The position numbers and the translations under genes were made by a program. From contig NZ_VMDU01000011.1 of the NCBI RefSeq assembly GCF_008271465.1, positions 1 to 64,000 on the forward strand: 64,000 nucleotides of DNA. The letters are read 5' to 3'. The notes below the pieces were generated by a model. The model was not told the origin of the DNA. It worked only from the letters and a program-made list of their open reading frames with translations, and searched no databases. Position 1 is the first letter of the stretch. Each line of letters starts with the position of its first letter. Of the stretch, positions 35,165 to 43,655 are shown in pieces. The stretch is from Tabrizicola flagellatus. GTDB lineage: Bacteria; Pseudomonadota; Alphaproteobacteria; Rhodobacterales; Rhodobacteraceae.

Positions 35165-36400
35165 ATGCCGAAAGCCCCCCTGATCACCCCCGTCCTGATC
35201 GCCGGCTGTGCGGTCCTGATGATCTCCTTCGCGATCCGGGCGAGTTTCGGGGTGTTCCAGATCCCGATCGCCTCGGAATTCGGCTGGCTGCGGGCCGATT
35301 TCTCGCTGGCGATCGCGATCCAGAACCTGGCCTGGGGCATCGGCCAGCCCTTGTTCGGCGCGCTGGCGGAGCGGTTCGGCGACCGGCGGGCGATCATCGC
35401 GGGGGCGTTGCTTTATTCCGCCGGGCTGGTGCTGTCGGCCTATGCGGTGACGCCGGGGCAGCATCAGATCCTCGCGATCCTTGTCGGTTTCGGTATCGCG
35501 GGCACCGGGTTCGGGGTGATCCTGGCCATCGTCGGGCGCGCGGCCAGTGCCGAGAACCGCTCGATGGCGCTGGGGATCGCCACCGCCGCCGGCTCGGCCG
35601 GGCAGGTCTTCGGCGCGCCCACGGCGGAGTGGCTGTTGCAGAGCTACAGCTGGCAGACGGTCTTCCTGATCTTCGCCGCGGTGATCCTGGCGACGCTGGC
35701 CGCCCTGCCCTTCCTGCGCAGCCCGCAGCTGGCCAGCCGGCAGGAGCTGGAGGAAAGCATGGGCACGGTCCTGATCCGCGCCTTCCGCGATCCGTCCTAC
35801 ACGCTGATCTTCCTGGGCTTTTTCTCCTGCGGCTACCAGCTGGCCTTCATCACCGCGCATTTCCCGGCCTTCGTGACCGAGCTCTGTTCGCCGATCGATT
35901 CCGGCTCCATGCTGGCGGGGCTGGGCATCACCACGACCTCGGCGCTGGGAGCGGTGTCGATCGCGGTGATCGGCCTGTTCAACATCGTCGGCACGTTGAC
36001 GGCGGGCTGGCTGGGCAAGCGGCACACCAAGAAATACCTCTTGTTCTGGATCTATGTCGGCCGCACCATCGCCGCCGCGACCTTCATCCTTATGCCGATC
36101 ACGCCGGCCTCGGTGCTGATCTTCTCGGCGGTGATGGGCGCGCTGTGGCTGGCCACGGTGCCGCTGACCAGCGGGCTTGTCGCACATATCTACGGCATCC
36201 GCTACATGGGCACGCTGTATGGCGTGGTGTTCCTCAGCCACCAGATCGGCGGTTTCCTCGGCGTCTGGCTGGGGGGCAAGATGTACGACCTGAACGGCGA
36301 CTACACGCTGGTCTGGTGGATCGGCGTCGGCGTCGGGGCATTCTCGGCGCTGGTGCACCTGCCCATCAGGGAACGGCAGATGATGCCGCAGGCGGCCTGA
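35165..36400 (+). CDS. MFS transporter (monocarboxylate-porter-like)
   Basis: A 411-residue major facilitator protein with twelve hydrophobic segments. The first helix reads ITPVLIAGCAVLMISFAIRA, followed by FGVFQIPIASEFGWLRADFS, and the loop 2-3 motif is GALAERFGDRRAII. This opening resembles the oxalate/formate and monocarboxylate porter branch, which often carries organic acids. The ATG at 35165 is taken because it directly precedes the first helix and follows CCGGAGCG. Substrate unknown; the GH13 gene is its divergent neighbour. Confidence 0.87.
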   Translation: MPKAPLITPVLIAGCAVLMISFAIRASFGVFQIPIASEFGWLRADFSLAIAIQNLAWGIGQPLFGALAERFGDRRAIIAGALLYSAGLVLSAYAVTPGQHQILAILVGFGIAGTGFGVILAIVGRAASAENRSMALGIATAAGSAGQVFGAPTAEWLLQSYSWQTVFLIFAAVILATLAALPFLRSPQLASRQELEESMGTVLIRAFRDPSYTLIFLGFFSCGYQLAFITAHFPAFVTELCSPIDSGSMLAGLGITTTSALGAVSIAVIGLFNIVGTLTAGWLGKRHTKKYLLFWIYVGRTIAAATFILMPITPASVLIFSAVMGALWLATVPLTSGLVAHIYGIRYMGTLYGVVFLSHQIGGFLGVWLGGKMYDLNGDYTLVWWIGVGVGAFSALVHLPIRERQMMPQAA

Positions 36401-36415
36401 GGCGCGGGGCCCCCG

Positions 36416-37465
36416 TCACTCTTTCGGCAGGGGCTGGACAACGAGGATCTCCAGGTCGCGGTCGGGGGTGTAGTTCGTCTTCTCGATGACGAAGGTCGTG
36501 GGGCCGGTCTTGCGCACGCCTTCGGCGCAGAGCGAGATCACGTTCCCCGGATCGCCCTTGTCGAGTGTCAGGGTGAAGCGCCCGATGGGGCCGGCCCAGC
36601 TGTTCGCGGTGCGCAGGACGTAGGAGATGTTGTAGGCCGTGCCGGTATTGCCGAATTCCTCCGAGCCCGAGCCTTCAAGCGCCTTCACGATGGCGCGCGA
36701 GGTGCCCTCGTCGATGCAGTACTGGTCCTTGAGGTAAAGCTGCCAGTCCTCGGGCGGATGGGTCCAGTAGAACACGCCTCCGGGCGGGCGGTTGGCGTAG
36801 CTGTGGCTGATCCGGACCTCGGCCCCGGCCGGGAAGGTCTGGGTCCAGTGATAGCGGGTGACGATGGACCATCTGCCCCAGACATCGGGGGGCTGATCCT
36901 GCGCGGGGTCGCCGGCGTAGAATTCGGCCAGTTCCAGCGCCTCGGCCTCGGCACGCCTGTCCTCGGGCAGGGCGAGAAGTGCCTGGCGCACGGCCTCGAT
37001 TTCCAGTGTCAGGGGGATGCCCAGCCGTTCGAGATCGGCCGTCACGTCGCGCCCCGGATCGTCGTATTGCCGAGAGGGCGGCATCTCCTCGTCGAAGCCG
37101 TCCTCGATCACCGCGATGCGGTCGATGGCGACCTTGACCGGCTGACCGTCCACCGTCGCGGTGAAGCCGACGAGGTCGGGCGCGGAGAGATCCTCGGGCA
37201 GGTTCATCATCGACTCGTAGCCGGACCAGACCCCGACCGGCGGCAGGGGGAAGATCATCTCTCCGGTCACGTCGGCATCGGTCAGGTTGCGGAACACATA
37301 ATCCACGGCGATGCGGTCGAGGCCGATGAAGAGATTTTCCTCCTCCATCGCGATGGAGTCGGTCTGGCCGAAGGTCAGGCCGGTGGCCGAAAGACCGCCG
37401 AAGCCGTCATTGGCATGGACCGGCGTGGCAAGGCACAGGGCAACGGGCAGGAGGGACAGGCGCAT
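36416..37465 (-). CDS. DUF4424-family exported protein
   Basis: A 349-residue periplasmic protein with a signal peptide (MRLSLLPVALCLATPVHA, about 18 residues). The mature start ANDGFGGLSATGLTFGQTDS, with the following MEEENLFIGLDRIAVDYVF, is the hallmark of the DUF4424 family, whose function is not known. The rest is beta-rich, with VTGEMIFPLPPVG and YFWTHPPEDW-like aromatic segments and two cysteines. It is convergent with the first MFS gene and divergent from the second. Confidence 0.8.
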   Translation of the reverse strand: MRLSLLPVALCLATPVHANDGFGGLSATGLTFGQTDSIAMEEENLFIGLDRIAVDYVFRNLTDADVTGEMIFPLPPVGVWSGYESMMNLPEDLSAPDLVGFTATVDGQPVKVAIDRIAVIEDGFDEEMPPSRQYDDPGRDVTADLERLGIPLTLEIEAVRQALLALPEDRRAEAEALELAEFYAGDPAQDQPPDVWGRWSIVTRYHWTQTFPAGAEVRISHSYANRPPGGVFYWTHPPEDWQLYLKDQYCIDEGTSRAIVKALEGSGSEEFGNTGTAYNISYVLRTANSWAGPIGRFTLTLDKGDPGNVISLCAEGVRKTGPTTFVIEKTNYTPDRDLEILVVQPLPKE

Positions 37466-37614
37466 GGTTGGCTCCGGTGGTGATCGGAGCCATCAGAGCC
37501 CCGGTTGGAGATTCCCGCAAGACCGGGCGCAAGGCGGCGGATCGGGTGGCGAAAACCGCCTTGCGCCCGGCGCGGGCGCTTGGCAGAAGCGCCGGACGCA
37601 CCGAAAGTTCCGCC

Positions 37615-38784
37615 ATGCGCATCGGCATCGCCGCCCTGATCCTCGCCTATATCCTGAGCCAGTTCTACCGCGCCTTCCTCGCGGTGCTGTCGCCGGTCCT
37701 GACGCGGGATCTGGGGGTGACGGCGGCCGAGCTGGCCTCGGCCTCGGGCTGGTGGTTCCTGGCCTTTGCGGCGATGCAGATCCCGATCGGCGCCTGGCTG
37801 GACCGGGTCGGGCCGCGGCTGACCTCGGGCCTCTTGATGGCGGTGGGGGCCGGGGGCGCGGTGCTGTTTTCCCAGGCGACGGGGGCGGGGCAGATCAAGA
37901 TCGCCATGGCGCTGATCGGGGTGGGCTGCGCGCCGGTGCTGATGGCGAGCTATTTCATCTTCGCCCGCCAGTTCGCGCCCTCTGCCTTCGGCACGCTGGC
38001 GGCGCTGACGCTGGCGGTCGGGACGCTGGGCAATGTCGCCTCGTCGCTGCCGCTGTCCTGGGCGGTCGCCGCCTTCGGCTGGCGCGAAACTGTGCTGGGT
38101 CTCGCGGCAGTCACCGGCGCAGTGGCGCTGGCGATCCTGGTCCTGGTGCGCGACCCGGAGCGGCTGGCGGGCGCGCGGGACGGCTCTCTCGTCGAACTGC
38201 TGCGGATGCCTCTGCTCTGGCCCGTCCTCATCATGATGACGGTCTGCTACGCGCCGATCGCCGGGCTGCGGGGGCTGTGGATCGGGCCCTATTTCGCCGA
38301 TGTCCATGGTGCGGACCAGCTGGAGATCGGGCGGATCAGCCTGTGGATGGGACTGGCCATGGTGGTGGGCAACTTCGCCTACGGGCCGCTCGACCGCTGG
38401 TTTCCCAGCCGCAAGCTGCTCGTCCTCCTGGGCAATGCGGCGATGCTGGTCTGCCTCTTCGGCCTGTGGTGGTTCGCCGCCGCGCCGCCGATGGTGGCGG
38501 TGGTGCTGCTGGTCGCGGCGGGGTTCTTCGGGGCGAGCTTTCCCATCGTGCTGGCGCATGGCCGGGCCTTCGTGCCGGCGCATCTGACCGGGCGGGGGGT
38601 GACGCTTCTGAACCTGTTCGGCATCGCGCCGATCGGCATCGCCCAGATCGTGACCGGCCGCATCCATGCCGCGACCGAGCCTGTCACCCCGGCCGCGCCA
38701 TACGCGGCGGTGTTCCTGTTCTTCGCGCTGGCCACCGCGATCGGTCTGGCCGTCTATCTGCTGTCACGCGACCGCGCCGACTGA
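37615..38784 (+). CDS. MFS transporter
   Basis: A 389-residue major facilitator protein with about twelve hydrophobic segments (first: IGIAALILAYILSQFYRAFL). The loop after helix 2 is a diverged form of the family motif (GAWLDRVGPRLTSG). The ATG at 37615, after CGAAAG, is preferred over an in-frame start at 37468 that would add a basic non-membrane leader. It lies upstream of asd on the same strand with a 91-base gap. Substrate cannot be told. Confidence 0.85.
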   Translation: MRIGIAALILAYILSQFYRAFLAVLSPVLTRDLGVTAAELASASGWWFLAFAAMQIPIGAWLDRVGPRLTSGLLMAVGAGGAVLFSQATGAGQIKIAMALIGVGCAPVLMASYFIFARQFAPSAFGTLAALTLAVGTLGNVASSLPLSWAVAAFGWRETVLGLAAVTGAVALAILVLVRDPERLAGARDGSLVELLRMPLLWPVLIMMTVCYAPIAGLRGLWIGPYFADVHGADQLEIGRISLWMGLAMVVGNFAYGPLDRWFPSRKLLVLLGNAAMLVCLFGLWWFAAAPPMVAVVLLVAAGFFGASFPIVLAHGRAFVPAHLTGRGVTLLNLFGIAPIGIAQIVTGRIHAATEPVTPAAPYAAVFLFFALATAIGLAVYLLSRDRAD

Positions 38785-38875
38785 ACCGGGGCGGACGAAT
38801 CCGCTTTTCCGTCGCGCGGCCTTGCGCTATGGCCCGCCCGTCCCCGAAGGGCGGGGGCGGACAAGGAGAACCCCG

Positions 38876-39898
38876 ATGGGCTACAAGGTCGTCGTCGCGG
38901 GTGCCACGGGCAACGTGGGCCGCGAAATGCTGAACATCCTCGCCGAGCGCGAGTTCCCGGTTGACGAGATCGCCGCGCTGGCGTCGCGCAAATCTCTGGG
39001 CACTGAAGTCAGCTTCGGCGACAAGACTATCAAGACCAAGGATCTGGACACCTTCGACTTCACCGGCTGGGACATCGCGCTGTTCGCCGTGGGGTCCGAG
39101 GCGACCAAGGTCTATGCGCCCAAGGCGGCGGCGGCGGGCTGCGTGGTGATCGACAACTCGTCGCTCTACCGCTATGACCCCGAGATCCCGCTGATCGTGC
39201 CGGAGGTGAACGCCGATGCGATCCATGCCTACAAGAACAGGAACATCATCGCGAACCCCAACTGCTCGACCGCGCAGATGGTGGTGGCGCTGAAGCCCCT
39301 GCATGACCGGGCCAGGATCAAGCGGGTGGTGGTGGCGACCTACCAGTCCGTTTCGGGTGCCGGGAAGGAGGGGATGGACGAGCTCTGGAACCAGACCAAG
39401 GCCATCTATAACCCGGTCGATGACGTGCCGCCGAAGAAGTTCTCGAAGCAGATCGCCTTCAACGTGATCCCGCATATCGACGTCTTCATGGACTCGGGCG
39501 AGACCAAGGAAGAGTGGAAGATGGTGGCCGAGACGAAGAAGATCCTCGACCCCAAGATCAAGGTCACCGCGACCTGCGTGCGGGTGCCGGTCTTCGTCGG
39601 CCATTCCGAGGCGATCAACATCGAGACCGAGGAGTTCCTGGATTGGCAGGAAGCCCAGGACATCCTGCGCGAAAGCCCCGGTGTCATGCTGATCGACAAG
39701 CGGGAACCCGGCGGCTACATCACGCCGATCGAATGCGTGGGCGAATATGCGACCTACGTCAGCCGCGTGCGGCAGGACTCGACCATCGAGAACGGGCTGA
39801 ACCTGTGGTGCGTCAGCGACAACCTGCGCAAGGGCGCGGCGCTGAACGCGGTGCAGATCGCCGAGCTTCTGGGCCAGAAGGTGCTGAAGAAGGGCTAA
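38876..39898 (+). CDS. asd: Aspartate-semialdehyde dehydrogenase
   Basis: A 340-residue enzyme that reduces aspartyl phosphate to aspartate semialdehyde on the route to lysine/diaminopimelate, threonine and methionine. The NADP fold is VVVAGATGNVGREMLNIL, the catalytic cysteine is C130 in NPNCSTAQM, and the downstream family motif is SVSGAGKEGMDEL. AAGGAGAA precedes the ATG. A perfect 28-base palindrome starts 22 bases after the stop and probably ends the transcript. Confidence 0.96.
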   Translation: MGYKVVVAGATGNVGREMLNILAEREFPVDEIAALASRKSLGTEVSFGDKTIKTKDLDTFDFTGWDIALFAVGSEATKVYAPKAAAAGCVVIDNSSLYRYDPEIPLIVPEVNADAIHAYKNRNIIANPNCSTAQMVVALKPLHDRARIKRVVVATYQSVSGAGKEGMDELWNQTKAIYNPVDDVPPKKFSKQIAFNVIPHIDVFMDSGETKEEWKMVAETKKILDPKIKVTATCVRVPVFVGHSEAINIETEEFLDWQEAQDILRESPGVMLIDKREPGGYITPIECVGEYATYVSRVRQDSTIENGLNLWCVSDNLRKGAALNAVQIAELLGQKVLKKG

Positions 39899-39920
39899 GG
39901 CTTTCTTAACCCCGATGCGG

Positions 39921-39948
39921 GAGGGTCTCGGCCATGGCCGAGACCCTC
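39921..39948. terminator. Perfect palindrome acting as asd terminator and containing the next start codon
   Basis: Twenty-eight bases that equal their own reverse complement (half-site GAGGGTCTCGGCCA), followed by TTTC. The central ATG at 39934 is the start of the next open frame. The stem would stop transcription of asd, or hide the start codon in mRNA. Confidence 0.7.
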
Positions 39949-40368
39949 TTTCATTGCGATGACGTGCCGTGGCGCCGGTTCGTGGCGCTGTGCCGGGAGC
40001 GGGACGAGACGCCCGGCGCAGTGTTGCGCGATCTGATACGGCTGGAGGTTCAGTGCTGCGAGCGCCGCAAAGCGAGGAGTGCCGAAGGCATCGACGAGCG
40101 GCTCCTCGTGCGCCTTCGGCTTCTCGTCGCCGAGGCCCTCGCGGGATCGGAAAGCTGGGGGCAGTTGCAAAGGCTGCTTGCCGATCGCGGGTTGAAGTTC
40201 GTGCCATCGGGCGGCGGGCTCGTCCTGACCGACCTTGCAACCGGCGCAACCCTGGCCAAGTCCAGCCAGGTCGGCCCGCCTTACATGGCGCTTGTTCGCC
40301 GCTTTGGCGCAGGCTTCCCCGGCCATCCGCAAACGGGCATTGCTGCCCAGGCCCTCGCCAGAACCTGA
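39934..40368 (+). CDS. Hypothetical protein carrying an in-frame interspersed repeat
   Basis: Product 144 residues, not assigned to a named family. The C-terminal half (SWGQLQRLLADRGLKFVPSG, then GLVLTDLATGATLAKSSQVG and a final RRFGAGFPGH) resembles, from memory, a short domain found in other Rhodobacteraceae hypotheticals. Residues about 47-67 (KARSAEGIDERLLVRLRLLV region) are encoded by repeat copy C. The first ATG lies inside a palindrome and has no free ribosome site; GTG 39964 (residue 11) is an alternative start. The frame stays open across the repeat, so the gene is probably intact. Confidence 0.6.
   Translation: MAETLFHCDDVPWRRFVALCRERDETPGAVLRDLIRLEVQCCERRKARSAEGIDERLLVRLRLLVAEALAGSESWGQLQRLLADRGLKFVPSGGGLVLTDLATGATLAKSSQVGPPYMALVRRFGAGFPGHPQTGIAAQALART
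40072..40132. repeat. Interspersed short repeat, copy C (inside a coding frame)
   Basis: Two blocks known from copy B, but in swapped order. A 28-base block (40072-40099) matches B at 26 positions in reverse orientation. A 27-base block (40101-40127) is identical to the reverse complement of 45477-45503 and includes TGCGCCTTCGGCTTCTCGTC. The unit folds into a long hairpin, with GCCGAAGGC at 40081 pairing with the GCCTTCGGC ending at 40120. Confidence 0.75.
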
Positions 40369-40425
40369 CCCCTTGCACCTGTCCGCTGCTCGCGCTTTCC
40401 TGCACGCCCCTTCAGGAGACCCGCG

Positions 40426-41250
40426 ATGACCCCGATGCTTCCCCTCAATGACGGCCGGCAGATGCCGCAACTCGGCTTCGGCCTCTGGCAGGTCCCTGCC
40501 GCCATCACGGCCGAGACCACGGCCACGGCCCTGCGGCTGGGTTATCGGCTGGTCGATGGCGCGGCGATCTACGGCAACGAGGAAGGCCAGGGCGAGGGCA
40601 TCAGGCGGTCGGGCCTGCCGCGCGACGAGGTTTTCGTCACGACGAAGGTCTGGAACAGCGAACAGGGCTTCGACAAGGCGATCCGCGCGGCCGAGGCCAG
40701 CCTGAAGCGGCTGGGGCTTACCCATGTCGATCTTCTGCTCATCCACTGGCCCTGTCCGGCGCAGGACCTCTATCTCGACACCTGGCGCGCGCTGATCCGG
40801 CTGCGCGACGAGGGCAAGGCGCTGTCCATCGGCGTTTCGAACTTCCAGGAGCCGCATCTGGAGAGGATCATCGGCGAGACCGGCGTCACCCCGGTGCTGA
40901 ACCAGGTCGAGATCAACCCGCGCCTGCAGCAGCCCGCCCTGCGCGCCTTCCATGCCGCCCACCGCATCGTCACGCAAAGCTGGACGCCGCTTGGCCAGGG
41001 CCGCAGTTTCGACGCCGCCCCGGTGCAGGCCGTCGCGCGTCGCACCGGCAAGAGTCCGGCCCAGGTGATCCTGCGCTGGCACCTCCAGATCGGCGCCTCG
41101 GTCATTCCCCGATCCACCCGCGAGGCCGGTCTGCGCGAAAACCTGGACCTCTTCGACTTCGCGCTGACCGACGCCGAGATGGCTGCCATGGCCAGCCTGG
41201 ACGAAGGTGCGCGTTGCGGGCCCGATCCGGCGCGGTTCGAAATGATGTGA
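40426..41250 (+). CDS. Aldo/keto reductase (2,5-diketo-D-gluconate reductase-like)
   Basis: A 274-residue NADPH-dependent reductase of the AKR superfamily. The catalytic tetrad is D44, Y49 (LVDGAAIYGNEE), K74 (VTTKVWN) and H107 (LLLIHWP). Family segments GVSNFQEPHLERII and the C-terminal cofactor motif SVIPRSTREAGLRENLDLFD are present. It is closest in style to DkgA/DkgB, which reduce small keto-aldehydes such as methylglyoxal. The real substrate is unknown. Confidence 0.92.
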   Translation: MTPMLPLNDGRQMPQLGFGLWQVPAAITAETTATALRLGYRLVDGAAIYGNEEGQGEGIRRSGLPRDEVFVTTKVWNSEQGFDKAIRAAEASLKRLGLTHVDLLLIHWPCPAQDLYLDTWRALIRLRDEGKALSIGVSNFQEPHLERIIGETGVTPVLNQVEINPRLQQPALRAFHAAHRIVTQSWTPLGQGRSFDAAPVQAVARRTGKSPAQVILRWHLQIGASVIPRSTREAGLRENLDLFDFALTDAEMAAMASLDEGARCGPDPARFEMM

Positions 41251-41351
41251 CGCCGGCCGGCAGCCGATCCTTGGGAAGGGTTTTGCCGCCTTGCCCGCCC
41301 GGGCAGGGCCGCCCTAACCTGCGGGCGCATGTCAACCGAAAGGCCTCGTCC

Positions 41352-42983
41352 ATGCGCGCCCTGATCGTCGCCCTGCTTGTCACCACCGCCCTGCCCGCCT
41401 GTGCCGACACCATCGCGGCGACCAGCCGGATCACCGCCGTCACCGTCTATCCCGATGGCGCCCGACTGACGCGCGAGGTGATGTTCACCGCCCCCGCCGC
41501 CGGCCCCCATGAGCTTCTGGTCACCGACCTGCCGATGGACAGCGACCCCGGCCTGATCCGGCTGATGGGCTCCGGTGACCTGCAGGTCGGCGCCTTCGCG
41601 CTGCGCGCGGACCGCCTGCCCCCGCGCGAGACGCCGCTGACCGACGCCCAGCGCGCCGCGAAGGCCGACGTGGAGGCGGCCGAAGCCGAAGTGCTCGGTG
41701 CCCAGCTGGCGCTGGAGGCGATTGAGGCGAAGGTCGAGGCCGCAGAGGCGCAGGTGCGGTTCCTCGCGTCCTTTTCGGGCGCGCTGCCCGACGGGGCCAC
41801 GCCCGAGACCATAAAGGCGATGGCAGGGATGATCGGCGCCGAGACGCTTGCCGCGCGGCAGGCTGCCCTAGCCGCGAAGGCAGAGCTTCCGCCCGCCGAG
41901 AAGGACCTGTCCGAGGCAGAAGAAGCGTTGGCCGCGGCACGGGCGGCCTATGACGCGCTCCCCTCGGCCGACATGGACTACGCCGCGCTGTCGGTCGCGG
42001 TGACGGCCGAGGCGCCGGGCGCCCAGGTCGTGACGATGACGCAATATGTCGGCAATGCCAGCTGGCAGCCGGTCTATGACCTGAACCTGACCCGGAAGGG
42101 TGGCGACCGGCTGACGCTGGAGCGGTCGGTCCTCGTGACGCAGGACACGGGCGAGGACTGGGACGGGGTGGCGCTGACCCTGTCCTCGTCGCGCCCCTCG
42201 GAACAGGCGGCGCCGTCGCGGCTCTGGCCCGAACTGCGCAGCATCGGGCCGGAGGTCGAACCCGAGGCTCTGGCGCGGAAGTCGCTGGGCGGGGCGGACA
42301 TGGCGATGCTGGACGCGCCGGTGGCCGAGGCCGCGCCCGCCCCGGTCACCGCCGGCATGGCGCTGGAGGGCGACACGGTCGTTTACAATTATCCCGAGCC
42401 GGTGACCGTGGCGACGGGGGCCGAGAACCTGCGGCTCGCGCTGGACAGGCTGGACTTCGCGCCGGTGGTGAAGGCGGTGGCCGTGCCCCGGCTGGACCGG
42501 ACCGCCTTCGTTATGGCCAGCTTCGCCAACGGCAGTGACGAGCCCTTGTTGCCCGGCCAGGCGATGCTGTTCCGTGAGGGCGTGCTGGTCGGGCAGACCT
42601 GGCTGGACGTGATCGCGCCGGGGGTCGAGACGGACGTGGGCTTCGGGGCGCTCGAGACGCTGCGGGTCAAGCGCGAGATGCCGAAGCGCGCCGGGGGCGA
42701 GACCGGGATCTTCGTCAGCGCCAACCGGCAGAGCGAAAGCGCGGTGATCACTGTCGAGAACACCGGGCCCGAGGCATGGCCGGTGCGGATCCTGGACCAG
42801 GTGCCCTACAGCGAACAGGATGACCTGGAGATCGCCTTCGCGGCCAGCCCGAAACCTTCGGAAACCGATGTTGACGGCCAGCGCGGCATCCTGGCCTGGG
42901 AGTTCGATCTGCCTGCCAAGGGCAAGCAGACGATCACCCTGGAACAGACCCTGACCTGGCCGGAAGGCATGGTCCTGCGCTGA
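41352..42983 (+). CDS. DUF4139/DUF4140 (mucoidy-inhibitor MuiA-like) exported protein
   Basis: A 543-residue exported protein. The signal peptide is MRALIVALLVTTALPACA. The DUF4140 segment follows at once (ITAVTVYPDGARLTREVMF). A long alpha-helical coiled-coil stretch rich in Ala/Glu runs from about residue 95 to 195 (ADVEAAEAEVLGAQLALEAI). The DUF4139 beta domain starts near 220 (MTQYVGNASWQPVYDLNLT) and runs to the end (ETDVDGQRGILAWEFDLPAK). Relatives occur in bacteria and eukaryotes without a settled function. It appears monocistronic. Confidence 0.85.
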   Translation: MRALIVALLVTTALPACADTIAATSRITAVTVYPDGARLTREVMFTAPAAGPHELLVTDLPMDSDPGLIRLMGSGDLQVGAFALRADRLPPRETPLTDAQRAAKADVEAAEAEVLGAQLALEAIEAKVEAAEAQVRFLASFSGALPDGATPETIKAMAGMIGAETLAARQAALAAKAELPPAEKDLSEAEEALAAARAAYDALPSADMDYAALSVAVTAEAPGAQVVTMTQYVGNASWQPVYDLNLTRKGGDRLTLERSVLVTQDTGEDWDGVALTLSSSRPSEQAAPSRLWPELRSIGPEVEPEALARKSLGGADMAMLDAPVAEAAPAPVTAGMALEGDTVVYNYPEPVTVATGAENLRLALDRLDFAPVVKAVAVPRLDRTAFVMASFANGSDEPLLPGQAMLFREGVLVGQTWLDVIAPGVETDVGFGALETLRVKREMPKRAGGETGIFVSANRQSESAVITVENTGPEAWPVRILDQVPYSEQDDLEIAFAASPKPSETDVDGQRGILAWEFDLPAKGKQTITLEQTLTWPEGMVLR

Positions 42984-43072
42984 TCGCTCTGCCCCGCACG
43001 GGCGCCGCGGGCCGGGTCGGCAAGGCCCGGCCCTTGCCGCTGCGTCACCCGCGCGCCGCGTCCGCGCCGATC

Positions 43073-43125
43073 TGACTTCACGTCAGGCGCGATTCTGACG
43101 TGACGTCACAGTGACGTTAACGTCA
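43073..43125. promoter_or_regulatory. Cluster of TGACGT/ACGTCA sites upstream of the MerR gene
   Basis: A perfect 14-base palindrome TGACGTTAACGTCA lies at 43112-43125. Near-palindromes TGACGTGACGTCA (43096-43108) and TGACTTCACGTCA (43073-43085) precede it. Centres are about 17 to 23 bases apart. The site fits the general look of LiuR-type MerR operators as I recall them (not verified). It lies 55 bases before the regulator's first ATG. Confidence 0.6.
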
Positions 43126-43180
43126 ACTGCTCTGGTAATCCTGTCTGCGGGTTCGCATCTGCGCCGGCAGTGATGCCTTT

Positions 43181-43597
43181 ATGACGAGTGCGACCATGAC
43201 GACCGAGATACCGAGTGACGTGATGACCATCCGCGAGATGTGCGAAGCCTACGACGTGACCCCGCGCACCTTGCGGTTCTACGAGGCCAAGGAACTGCTG
43301 ACCCCGATCCGCGTGGGGACCAAGCGGCTGTTCACCCGGCGCGACCGGGCGCGGCTGGCGCTGATCCTGCGCGGCAAGCGCTTTGGCTTCAGCCTCGAGG
43401 ACATCCGGCAGACGCTGGATCTTTACGACCGCGACGATGGCCTGACGGCCCAGCGGAAGAAGGCCTGCGAGCTGGCGGTCAAACGGCTGGCCGAGATGGA
43501 GGCCCAGCGCGCCGAGCTGGACGTGGCGATCGCCGAGCTGAAGGCCGAGCTGGCAGACGCCGAGGCCAAGGGTCTGGTGCCGAAGCACGCGGCCTGA
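43181..43597 (+). CDS. MerR-family regulator of the beta-oxidation locus (LiuR-like)
   Basis: A regulator of up to 138 residues with a MerR winged helix (MTIREMCEAYDVTPRTLRFY, then KELLTPIRVGTKRLFTRRDR), the helix pair GKRFGFSLEDIRQTLDLYD and a C-terminal coiled coil (LAEMEAQRAELDVAIAELKA). It is a clear paralogue of the MerR protein at 2425. Start codons at 43181, 43196 and 43223 are all in frame and none has a strong ribosome site. It precedes an acyl-CoA dehydrogenase gene by 58 bases on the same strand; palindromes upstream suggest autoregulation. Confidence 0.87.
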   Translation: MTSATMTTEIPSDVMTIREMCEAYDVTPRTLRFYEAKELLTPIRVGTKRLFTRRDRARLALILRGKRFGFSLEDIRQTLDLYDRDDGLTAQRKKACELAVKRLAEMEAQRAELDVAIAELKAELADAEAKGLVPKHAA

Positions 43598-43655
43598 ACG
43601 GGCCGCGCATGTGCCGCGCCTTCGGGCGCGGTTTCGATAGGGAAGAGGATAGAAG

